Positions 33,308-40,719 of a stretch of DNA of 64,000 nucleotides are shown in pieces (within the stretch, counting starts at the first letter, position 1; every line of letters begins with the position of its first letter). The translations under genes were made by a program, and so were the position numbers. A model generated the notes under the pieces. That model had not been told where the DNA came from. It worked only from the letters and a program-made list of their open reading frames with translations, and ran no database searches. The DNA comes from Azotimanducus sp965220185 (GTDB lineage Bacteria; Pseudomonadota; Gammaproteobacteria; Pseudomonadales; Azotimanducaceae). The stretch is from positions 1,984,001 to 2,048,000 of the forward strand of contig OZ244807.1 of assembly GCA_965220185.1 (NCBI GenBank). The letters are read 5' to 3'.

Positions 33308-34623
33308 TGCGATCCCAATGCCCTACATTTGTTGACTTGCCCGACCGCGCCGTCGTCGATGCCTGCGGCGCGCTTGCGCTTCTGGGCTACGCCGCGCTGG
33401 CGCTGTTCTCGGCGCAGCTTCACAGCGCGCCGAACGTCGCCGGATTTCTTGCGCTCATGGCGTGGGGATTGCTCCCGCTCGGCTTGGTCTTTGCACGATT
33501 CAAACGCCGTCCGCACGAATTTCCCCTTGGCAGGCTGCTCTGCTGGGCGCTTGCCTTTCGCTTGTGCGGACTCTGGGGCGTGCCCGTCTTCGAGGATGAC
33601 TGGTTTCGCTATTTGTGGGACGGCTACCGATTCTTCGAGACCGGCTCGCCCTACGGCTTCGCGCCGATGCAAGCATTTGCCGACGAGTCAGTGCCAGCGG
33701 CATTTCAGCGCATCCTCGACCAGATCAACAACCCGCATTTGCCGACCATCTACGGCCCTACCACCGAGTACGCTTTCCTGTTCAGCCATATGCTGGCGCC
33801 AGCGAGCCTGACGCCTTTAAAGCTTCTGCTCATCGCAGTCGATCTACTGCTCATACGACTCTTGCTCAGCGCCGCGCCCGCCGGACTTGTCGTGCTCTAT
33901 GCTTGGTGCCCGCTCGTGATCAAGGAAATCGCCTTCAGCGCACATGCCGACGGCCTCGGCGTGTGCTTTGCATTCGCCGCGCTGCTACTGAGTGGGCGCA
34001 AGCAATTCATAGCTGCGGGCGTCTGCATTGGCCTCGCCATCGGCGCCAAAATCTTCGCTCTGCTATTGCTGCCTTTCGTGCTGATTCGAGCACCGCTACG
34101 CGCGTGGCTGAGCTTCGCTGGCACGCTTCTCCTGCTGTATTTGCCTTTTCTCGTGCAAGGCAGCACAGATTTCGCATCGCTGATGATCTTTGCGAGAGAT
34201 TGGGAATTCAACGCCGCCCTGTACGCGCTGCTCTCAGCCTGGCTCGAGCCGATCATCGCGAAAGCACTGCTTGCGGCGGGCCTGATCGTTGCGCTCGCAC
34301 TCTATTGGCTGCAATTCAGAACACAGCCGCCCGTGTCGCTTCCGCGCGGCGACCTGATCTTTGGCGGCCTGCTGCTCGTCTCGCCAGTGATCAATCCATG
34401 GTACGCCCTGTGGCTGCTGCCTTTCGCCGCGATCTATCCCACACGCTGGGCATGGACACTCGCCGCCGCGCTCCCGCTCGCCTACATCACCGGCCAGAAT
34501 CTGGGCGGACTCGCAGGCATGGAACCCTATGCCCAGCCGTTCTGGGTGCGGCCAGTCGAATTCGGGCTGGTGCTGGTCGCACTCGCCATGGATTGGCGCG
34601 CGAATCGGCAACAGCGGCACTAG
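33307..34623 (+). CDS. Integral-membrane glycosyltransferase (GT-C, mannosyltransferase-like)
   Basis: 438 residues with about ten hydrophobic segments. FEDDWFRYLWDGYRFFETGS near residue 95 is the acidic loop motif of GT-C enzymes that use lipid-linked sugars. Likely transfers a sugar to an envelope glycolipid or protein from the periplasmic side. The first ATG overlaps the tRNA by one base, so a downstream start such as the TTG at codon 11 may be used. No partner gene indicates the acceptor. Confidence 0.75.
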   Translation: MRSQCPTFVDLPDRAVVDACGALALLGYAALALFSAQLHSAPNVAGFLALMAWGLLPLGLVFARFKRRPHEFPLGRLLCWALAFRLCGLWGVPVFEDDWFRYLWDGYRFFETGSPYGFAPMQAFADESVPAAFQRILDQINNPHLPTIYGPTTEYAFLFSHMLAPASLTPLKLLLIAVDLLLIRLLLSAAPAGLVVLYAWCPLVIKEIAFSAHADGLGVCFAFAALLLSGRKQFIAAGVCIGLAIGAKIFALLLLPFVLIRAPLRAWLSFAGTLLLLYLPFLVQGSTDFASLMIFARDWEFNAALYALLSAWLEPIIAKALLAAGLIVALALYWLQFRTQPPVSLPRGDLIFGGLLLVSPVINPWYALWLLPFAAIYPTRWAWTLAAALPLAYITGQNLGGLAGMEPYAQPFWVRPVEFGLVLVALAMDWRANRQQRH

Positions 34624-34682
34624 GAATCTCGTAAAATGCACCTGCCGATATTCTACGGCCATCAATAACCAAGGAGATTTAT

Positions 34683-35096
34683 ATGATCGAGAGACGACTC
34701 GCGTATGCACCGATGCTTGCGCTATGTTTCATCATTGCCGCTACCTCAGCGCTCAGCACCAAGGAAGTTCACGCCTCCGGTTCGGTTGGCGCTGGCTCGT
34801 CCGGCATCAACCTCTATGGGGCTCTGTACAACCAAGGCAAGACAGCCTTCTTCGGCAAGCTCGCCTGCGATGATGGAGAATGCCCGATTTACAAAGACAC
34901 CCTTGACCGCGCTCTTGCGGCAAGTCTCGTGGCAAGCCTCGCAAGCCGTGCAGAAGTCAAGTTTGAGACGACCGAGACAGATGCCATGATCAGCCGCCTG
35001 TGCCCGGGTGAAAACGCTGTCAACTGCGACGGCAAAATCGACGAGCAGCAAGCCGTTCAGTACTACCTCAGCCGCAGGTTTGGAGTTGGCCAATGA
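34683..35096 (+). CDS. Exported protein of unknown function, DUF-like
   Basis: 137 residues with a signal peptide (MLALCFIIAATSALSTKEVHA). The mature part has two Cys pairs (LACDDGECP and RLCPGENAVNCDG) and LYGALYNQGKTAFFGKLAC at its start. AAGGAG lies six bases before the ATG. It overlaps the next gene, a predicted outer-membrane barrel, by four bases, so the two probably act together in the envelope. I do not recognise the family. Confidence 0.75.
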   Translation: MIERRLAYAPMLALCFIIAATSALSTKEVHASGSVGAGSSGINLYGALYNQGKTAFFGKLACDDGECPIYKDTLDRALAASLVASLASRAEVKFETTETDAMISRLCPGENAVNCDGKIDEQQAVQYYLSRRFGVGQ

Positions 35097-35953
35097 AAAT
35101 CAAGTATCTTTTTGTCATCTTCTTCGGCGCCTTGAGCGCGGGCTTCGCAACTGCTGACGGTTCACCTTGGCTGCCGATTCCCAAATCAGGCACCCTCGGC
35201 TTGTCCTATGTATCCGAGGACGCCGAAACTTTCTATCGCGGCGAACAAAACGTCGATCTTCCCTTTGGCGGCCTTGAGCAGCAATCCATCTACCTGAGCG
35301 CGAGTTACGGACTCATCGACAACATTGCGCTCGACTTGCAGGCCGCGCACGTCTCGGTCTCCGGCGATGCGCCCTCACCGCCCGGGCCGCCCGATGAGGA
35401 CGGCTGGTCTGATGTCGGGCTTGGCGCGACTTGGCGCTTTCTCGATGAGCATGCCAACCCGTCGGTGCCAAGCATGGCGCTGCGCGTCGGCTATACAGCC
35501 GCGGGCGACTACACCTCAACGCTGCCGACATCGGTTGGTGACGGCGCGGACGCTATCGAAGCGTCTTTCATCCTCGGCAAGATCTTCGATAACCGCTTTG
35601 CGCTATCGGCGGAAATCGGCCACCGCAGTCGTAGCGACGATGTGCCGAATGAGACCTTCGTCAACTTCAAGGCATTTGTGCTGGTGAGCGAGCGCTGGAT
35701 ATTGAACGCCCAGATGCATCAGACAAGGGCATCGGGCAATTTGGATATTGGCGGCCCGGGCTTCTCGCCTGATCGATTCCCGGAAACGACAGAAGACATT
35801 GAGCGCTTCGGAATCGGTGCGGAATTCAATGTGACGCCAGAGCTTGGCCTTGGCCTCAATTGGTTCAAGGTGACAGACGGCCGCAACACCGCCGAGTTCG
35901 ACACCATCGCCGCCACCGTCACCTACAGGTTCGACTTGTACGGGGCAGGCTAG
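35093..35953 (+). CDS. Outer-membrane beta-barrel protein
   Basis: 286 residues with a signal peptide (YLFVIFFGALSAGFATADG) and alternating strands such as SIYLSASYGLIDNIALDL and TIAATVTYRFDLY at the end. The pattern resembles transporter-type or MtrB/OmpW-like small barrels; the ligand is unknown. It follows the small exported protein with overlap and precedes a glycosyltransferase whose GTG start overlaps its stop. Confidence 0.75.
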   Translation: MKIKYLFVIFFGALSAGFATADGSPWLPIPKSGTLGLSYVSEDAETFYRGEQNVDLPFGGLEQQSIYLSASYGLIDNIALDLQAAHVSVSGDAPSPPGPPDEDGWSDVGLGATWRFLDEHANPSVPSMALRVGYTAAGDYTSTLPTSVGDGADAIEASFILGKIFDNRFALSAEIGHRSRSDDVPNETFVNFKAFVLVSERWILNAQMHQTRASGNLDIGGPGFSPDRFPETTEDIERFGIGAEFNVTPELGLGLNWFKVTDGRNTAEFDTIAATVTYRFDLYGAG

Positions 35954-36714
35954 TGTACGCAGGCATGGCCATTGGCGTGGCCATCCCAGCACTCAATGAA
36001 GAATTGTCGGTTGGCGCGGTTGTCGCGGACTTGCTTGCGCTTGAAAATGCCGACGGCTCGCGGATTGTTGACGACCTCGTGGTCTGCGACAACGGCTCGA
36101 CCGACGCGACTGCGCAGCGCGCCCGGGAAGCCGGTGGCCGGGTGGTGCATGAACGCACGCCCGGCTACGGCGCAGCCTGCCTCGCCGCGGTCGCCACGCT
36201 CAAGAAAAATGATGTCATCCTCTTCACCGATGCCGACCGTGCGTTCCATGCGGAGCAGGCTTTGCGGCTGCTTGCCGGCATCAAAGCTGGCGCAGACCTC
36301 GTCATCGGCTCGCGCACACTCGGCAGGAGAGAGCGGCATGCATTGACATCAAGCCAACGCTTCGGAAACTGGCTCGCGTGCCGCTTGATTCGCCTGTTCT
36401 GGGGCCAGAGGATGAGCGATCTCGGGCCGTATCGAGCCATTCGCCGCACTGCCTATGACCAGATCAAGATGCGCGACCGCGCTTATGGCTGGACCGTCGA
36501 GATGCAGGTGAAAGCGATTGCCCGAGGGCTGAAAGTGCTCGAAGTGCCTGTCGATACCCGCCAGCGAATCGGCACATCAAAGATCAGCGGTACGATTCGC
36601 GGCGTCATCGGCGCTGGCGCCGGCATTCTCGGAATGATTGCGAAGCTTCGCCTCACACAGTGCAGTAGCGCTGCCTGCCGCTCGAGATCAAGCTCGATCA
36701 CCCAGCCCGAGTAG
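35953..36714 (+). CDS. Glycosyltransferase family 2
   Basis: GT-A enzyme of about 253 residues. VAIPALNEELSVGAVVADLL starts it, DLVVCDNGSTDATAQRA binds the nucleotide sugar, and ILFTDADRAFH holds the DxD motif. MSDLGPYRAIRRTAY and VPVDTRQRIGTSKISGT resemble polyprenyl-phosphate sugar transferases. The start is the GTG overlapping the upstream TAG, or the ATG at 35965. It may supply a lipid-linked sugar to the GT-C enzyme at 33307; that link is inferred. Confidence 0.85.
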   Translation: MYAGMAIGVAIPALNEELSVGAVVADLLALENADGSRIVDDLVVCDNGSTDATAQRAREAGGRVVHERTPGYGAACLAAVATLKKNDVILFTDADRAFHAEQALRLLAGIKAGADLVIGSRTLGRRERHALTSSQRFGNWLACRLIRLFWGQRMSDLGPYRAIRRTAYDQIKMRDRAYGWTVEMQVKAIARGLKVLEVPVDTRQRIGTSKISGTIRGVIGAGAGILGMIAKLRLTQCSSAACRSRSSSITQPE

Positions 36715-36761
36715 TGAAGGCGGATATCTACCCGGCGTGGCATCAAGTATATAATCCCGAC

Positions 36762-37601
36762 ATGACAGGGCAGAACAGCAAAGTCTCCTGCATTGGCGCA
36801 CTGTTGCTCACGCTCGGGCTGGCGATCAGCGCCGCGGCAAGCGGTCAGGATGCCGAACTCATCTCCATGTGGGACGCAAGCGATGAGCGCAGCACGGCGA
36901 GCATCGACCACAGCGCTTGGCAAGACATTCTCGATGCCTATCTCATTTCAGACCATCCGTCCGGCATCAACCGCTTTGATTACGGTGCCCTCAAAGCGAA
37001 TTCGAAAGATCGCCAGAAGCTTGGCGGCTATCTCCAGAGCCTTTCTGACATAGACCCACGAGCACACTCGCGCGACGAGCAGATGGCCTACTGGATCAAT
37101 CTCTACAACGCTCTGACAGTGTACGTCGTGGTACCGAGATTTCCGGTTGATTCGATCAAAGATATTAAAAGCGGCCTCATTGACTTCGGGCCGTGGAATC
37201 TTGAACTGTTCCCGCTGCAAGGCGAAAAGCTGACGCTCAATCAAATCGAGCACGGCATCCTGCGCCCGATCTGGCAAGACCCGAGGATTCACTACGCCGT
37301 CAACTGCGCCAGTCACGGCTGCCCCAACCTGGCAGGGCGCGCCTATCAAGCTGAGACGCTCGAACAGATGCTCGAAGCGAGCGCACGCGAGTACGTCAAT
37401 CATCCGCGCGGCGCACAGATTGTTGACGACGAGCTCGTCGTTTCCAGCATCTACGACTGGTACAAGGTTGACTTCGGCAACACCAGCGAGGGCGTGATTG
37501 CCCATCTTTCCAAGTACGCCGAACCTGAACTCAAAGCCCAGCTTGCCAAGTTCGACGACTTTGACGACGATTACGACTGGCGGCTCAACGCGCCAGAATA
37601 G
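36762..37601 (+). CDS. DUF547 domain exported protein
   Basis: About 279 residues with a signal peptide (CIGALLLTLGLAISAAASG). The DUF547 core is visible: QMAYWINLYNALTVYVVV, LNQIEHGILRP and HYAVNCASHGCPNL, with a conserved Cys/His cluster like that of papain-type proteins. The function of the family is unknown. A perfect TATAAT lies seven bases upstream of the chosen ATG, so a nearly leaderless transcript is possible. A TnpB element starts four bases after its stop. Confidence 0.8.
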   Translation: MTGQNSKVSCIGALLLTLGLAISAAASGQDAELISMWDASDERSTASIDHSAWQDILDAYLISDHPSGINRFDYGALKANSKDRQKLGGYLQSLSDIDPRAHSRDEQMAYWINLYNALTVYVVVPRFPVDSIKDIKSGLIDFGPWNLELFPLQGEKLTLNQIEHGILRPIWQDPRIHYAVNCASHGCPNLAGRAYQAETLEQMLEASAREYVNHPRGAQIVDDELVVSSIYDWYKVDFGNTSEGVIAHLSKYAEPELKAQLAKFDDFDDDYDWRLNAPE

Positions 37602-37604
37602 AAT

Positions 37605-38924
37605 GGGGCTTATAAGCAAAGGTTGACAAACACCTTGCCGATCGCCCCGGGTTGAGTAACATACAGACATGGAATACACGCATCGCTCAACCCGTTACCG
37701 CCTGCTGCCACGCACCCGTGCGAAGCATCAGAAGCTCATGCAGGTCACCGGGGCATGCATCTGGGTGTGGAACCGGATGCTGGCATGGAACGAAGAGGAA
37801 TATGCGTGGCATGAACGGATTCCGTGGGTGCTCCCCGCGCCATCGACCCGCTTTGAATCGACAGGGAAGATCTTCACAAAGCTTCGGGCCCAGACAGACT
37901 GGCTGCAAGCCCTGCCGTTCCATCCGATTCGCTACACCCTCAAGCATCAGGCGGATGCGTGGACGAAGTTCTTCAAACGCCAAGGCGGGCATCCCAGTTA
38001 CAAGTCGAAGTACCGGACACGGACGGTGACGTTCCCTGAACCCGGACACTTCCAACTGTCAGGAAACAGCATCCGATTGCAGAAGCTTGGGTGGTTCCGC
38101 CTTGCCCGCAAAGGTGAAGACCCGTATCGCCATTATGAAGCACGGGCAGTGACCATCAAGCGTGAATGCGGACGATGGTACGCGGTCATTCGATACAAGG
38201 TCCCTGCGCACGAAGTCGAGCGTATTGATGATGGTCGCGCCGTCGGTGTCGATATGAACGTGGCACAGGTCGCGACAAGCGACGGTGAGATCATTCGGCT
38301 GGATCGCGAACGTCTGGAACGGCTTGAGTGCCGCAAGCATCGGTATCAGCGCCGCATGGCACGACAAGTGATCGGGTCGAACCGAAGGGACGTGACGAAG
38401 CAACGATTGTCGAAGGCCTGCCGCAACATCCGTTGCTGCCGGGACAACTGGCAGCATCACACGTCAAAGCGTATCGCTGAGCGTGCTGGTACGGTTGTTG
38501 TCGAGAAGCTGAACACGAAAGGCATGACGGCTTCGGCGAAAGGGGCAATTGACGAACCCGGCAAGCACGTCAGGCAGAAAGCGGGGTTGAACAAAGCCAT
38601 CCTCAACACCGGATGGGGTGCCTTGAAATACAAGCTCGCCTACAAGTCAGCGCGACTTGTTGAAGTGAACCCGAAGTACACGTCACAGACGTGTTCACGA
38701 TGCGGGTTCATTGACAAAGGCAACAGACCCACGCAAGCCAAGTTCAAATGCTTGGCGTGTGGGCACACCGACAATGCGGATGTGAACGCCGCATTGAATA
38801 TTCTGGCCTCCGGGATTGGGGCAACTGGACGCGGAGGCGGCGACATCGGTCGGCCTGTGAAGCGTCAAGAAGTAGCAGAAGGAAGCAGGTCACTTTGATC
38901 TGTCAACCTTTGTTTATAAGTCCC
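37605..38924 (+). mobile_element. TnpB-only element with inverted ends, copy C
   Basis: Left end GGGGCTTATAAGCAAAGGTT and, read inwards, right end GGGACTTATAAACAAAGGTT: about 24-base inverted ends with two mismatches. The end sequence differs from copies A and B, though TnpB is similar. Inserted between the DUF547 gene and the sigma factor gene. Confidence 0.8.
37669..38898 (+). CDS. tnpB: TnpB RNA-guided nuclease, copy C
   Basis: 409 residues, complete. MEYTHRSTRYRLLPRTRAKH begins it; VGVDMNVAQVATSDG and VVVEKLNTKGM carry RuvC residues; CSRCGFIDKGNRP and CLACGHTDNADVNAAL form the zinc ribbon and last Asp. It ends GGGDIGRPVKRQEVAEG. Closely similar to copy B in the central and C-terminal parts but different in the N-terminal third, where it resembles copy A (MLAWNEEEYAWHERIPW). 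Confidence 0.92.
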   Translation: MEYTHRSTRYRLLPRTRAKHQKLMQVTGACIWVWNRMLAWNEEEYAWHERIPWVLPAPSTRFESTGKIFTKLRAQTDWLQALPFHPIRYTLKHQADAWTKFFKRQGGHPSYKSKYRTRTVTFPEPGHFQLSGNSIRLQKLGWFRLARKGEDPYRHYEARAVTIKRECGRWYAVIRYKVPAHEVERIDDGRAVGVDMNVAQVATSDGEIIRLDRERLERLECRKHRYQRRMARQVIGSNRRDVTKQRLSKACRNIRCCRDNWQHHTSKRIAERAGTVVVEKLNTKGMTASAKGAIDEPGKHVRQKAGLNKAILNTGWGALKYKLAYKSARLVEVNPKYTSQTCSRCGFIDKGNRPTQAKFKCLACGHTDNADVNAALNILASGIGATGRGGGDIGRPVKRQEVAEGSRSL

Positions 38925-38976
38925 AATAGAATGAAGCAGCCAATGTAGGCCGGGGGGAGACGTAGGTGGGAGACGA

Positions 38977-39564
38977 GTGGCTGGATCGGACCGTTTAATC
39001 GACGCCTATCTTGAGCTGCGCGGGCAGCTCGCACGGCTGGTGATGCGTATTGTCCCGCCGAAAGAGGTCGAGGATATCGTCCAAGAAGCCTATGTCCGCA
39101 TCTGCCGCGTGGACGATCAGGAAGTCATCCGGGAGCCGCGTTCCTATCTGTTCCGTACGGTACGCAACCTCGCCCTTGATCATGTGAAGCGTTCGGAGTC
39201 TCGACTGACCACCAGCGCCGACATGGACGAGTTGCCGCCCGAAGAGATGCCGGTGTCCTCGGAGGCCGATCCCATCTATACGCAGGCCGCGTCCGACGAG
39301 GAATTCGCGCTTTTTTGCGAGGCGGTGCGCTCCCTGCCAAGGCAGTGTCGGCGCGCCTTCGTGCTGAAAAAGGTCTATGGCTACACGCTGCGGGAAATCA
39401 TGGTCGAGATGGGGCTCTCTCAAGCCACCATCGAGACGCATATCACCAACGGCACCAAGCGCTGCGTACAGTACATGCGCAAGCGCCGGCAGCCGGCCGT
39501 CACACGGGCTTCGGGGAATACGAGCCGTCATTCGTCTATGGGACATCAAAGAGAGGACGCATGA
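38977..39564 (+). CDS. ECF sigma factor, FecI-like
   Basis: 195 residues. Region 2 contains VEDIVQEAYVRICRVDDQ and SYLFRTVRNLALDHVKR; region 4 contains LPRQCRRAFVLKKVYGYTLR and MGLSQATIETHITNG. FecI-type factors transcribe TonB receptor genes when released from a FecR partner. GTG start with GGAGA upstream. It overlaps the anti-sigma gene (ATGA). Confidence 0.92.
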   Translation: MAGSDRLIDAYLELRGQLARLVMRIVPPKEVEDIVQEAYVRICRVDDQEVIREPRSYLFRTVRNLALDHVKRSESRLTTSADMDELPPEEMPVSSEADPIYTQAASDEEFALFCEAVRSLPRQCRRAFVLKKVYGYTLREIMVEMGLSQATIETHITNGTKRCVQYMRKRRQPAVTRASGNTSRHSSMGHQREDA

Positions 39565-40631
39565 AAAACGTGGTGTCGATCTCGCGCGATGACGAATTGC
39601 TCGAAGCCGCGAGTCGCTGGGTGCTTAAAATGGATGAGGGAGAGCTGAGTGCAAGCGACAAGGCGGCTCTTGGTGCTTGGCTGGACGAGAGCGCCGAACA
39701 TCGGGAATGCCTCTTGGAAGTCGCCTCGGTGTGGGATAAGGCCGATACGCTGGCACGGCTGGCCGAGCTGTTTCCACACGGACCTGAGCATGATGGGGTC
39801 AAGCGAGGTCTTGGTGATTGGTCATGGGCGCAAGGTCTTGCTGTTGCTGGCGCTTTGGCGGTTCTGATCACCGTCGGGCTTTTGCTGCCGACTTCTAGCG
39901 GTGACAAAGCGCCGCTGGCGACATCAGCCGAGTACGCAACCGCGATCGGCGAGCAGAAGACACTATTACTTCCCGATAACAGCGAAGTGGTGTTGAACAC
40001 CAACAGCCAGCTAGCTGTGACCTTGACGCCGGAGCGACGATTGCTGCGTCTGGCGCAAGGCGAGATTCTCGTGCGGGTCGCCGAAGACCATAGCAGGCCA
40101 TTGTCCGTGCTTGCCGGCAATCGAATCATTCAAGCGGTCGGCACGGAATTCCTAGTGGCAGTGGCCGACGGCCACCATGTCGAGCTCCTGGTGACCGAAG
40201 GCAAGGTGGCCATTGGCAAGCAGCCGGTGATAGCGCCTCGCGCTGGCGAAATCGATGTCTTGGACAGCCCGGCCTTGCTAGGGAAATTGGACGACAACGA
40301 CGACAACATAGTGTCGGTGGGCGAGTTGGTGCGCCTAGGCAATGCCGAGCCGGTCAAAAAAATGGTTTCGAGCGACGAGATTGCGGTCAAGCTATCCTGG
40401 CGACACGGCCGCCTGATCTTTCTCTCGGAGCCGCTCGAACGAGCGCTGAAGGAGGTCGAACGGTATACCACCGTCGATTTTGTTTTCCTTGACGAGTCGC
40501 TGAAAACCCGCGCCCTTTCCGGTCGCTTTCGGGTCGGTGACGTTGAAGCACTGCTCTCGTCACTGCGCGTTAACTTCAATATCGCACATGAGTTCGATGG
40601 CGAAAATCGCGTGCTCCTCAGCAGCATCTGA
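39561..40631 (+). CDS. FecR-type anti-sigma regulator
   Basis: About 356 residues. Cytoplasmic DUF4880 N-terminus (ASRWVLKMDEGELSASDKAA and WLDESAEHRE), one membrane helix (LAVAGALAVLITVGLLLP), then the periplasmic FecR domain (IGEQKTLLLPDNSEVVLNTN) and an STN-like C-terminal region (YTTVDFVFLDESLKTRALSG). It senses the signalling domain of a TonB receptor, here encoded immediately downstream, and controls the sigma factor. Confidence 0.92.
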   Translation: MKNVVSISRDDELLEAASRWVLKMDEGELSASDKAALGAWLDESAEHRECLLEVASVWDKADTLARLAELFPHGPEHDGVKRGLGDWSWAQGLAVAGALAVLITVGLLLPTSSGDKAPLATSAEYATAIGEQKTLLLPDNSEVVLNTNSQLAVTLTPERRLLRLAQGEILVRVAEDHSRPLSVLAGNRIIQAVGTEFLVAVADGHHVELLVTEGKVAIGKQPVIAPRAGEIDVLDSPALLGKLDDNDDNIVSVGELVRLGNAEPVKKMVSSDEIAVKLSWRHGRLIFLSEPLERALKEVERYTTVDFVFLDESLKTRALSGRFRVGDVEALLSSLRVNFNIAHEFDGENRVLLSSI

Positions 40632-40719
40632 TCGAACGAATCAGATCTCCCCAGAATGGAGAGAGGTTCCTTTTCGCTGGTTCTCAGGGAAAAGTCGTCC
40701 TGAATCGTCAATTAAGCGA

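Noticed and set aside
32848..33672. Extension of the RNase R frame to 883 codons.
   Set aside because: It would read antisense through tRNA-Phe and yggX; RNase R similarity starts near 32847.
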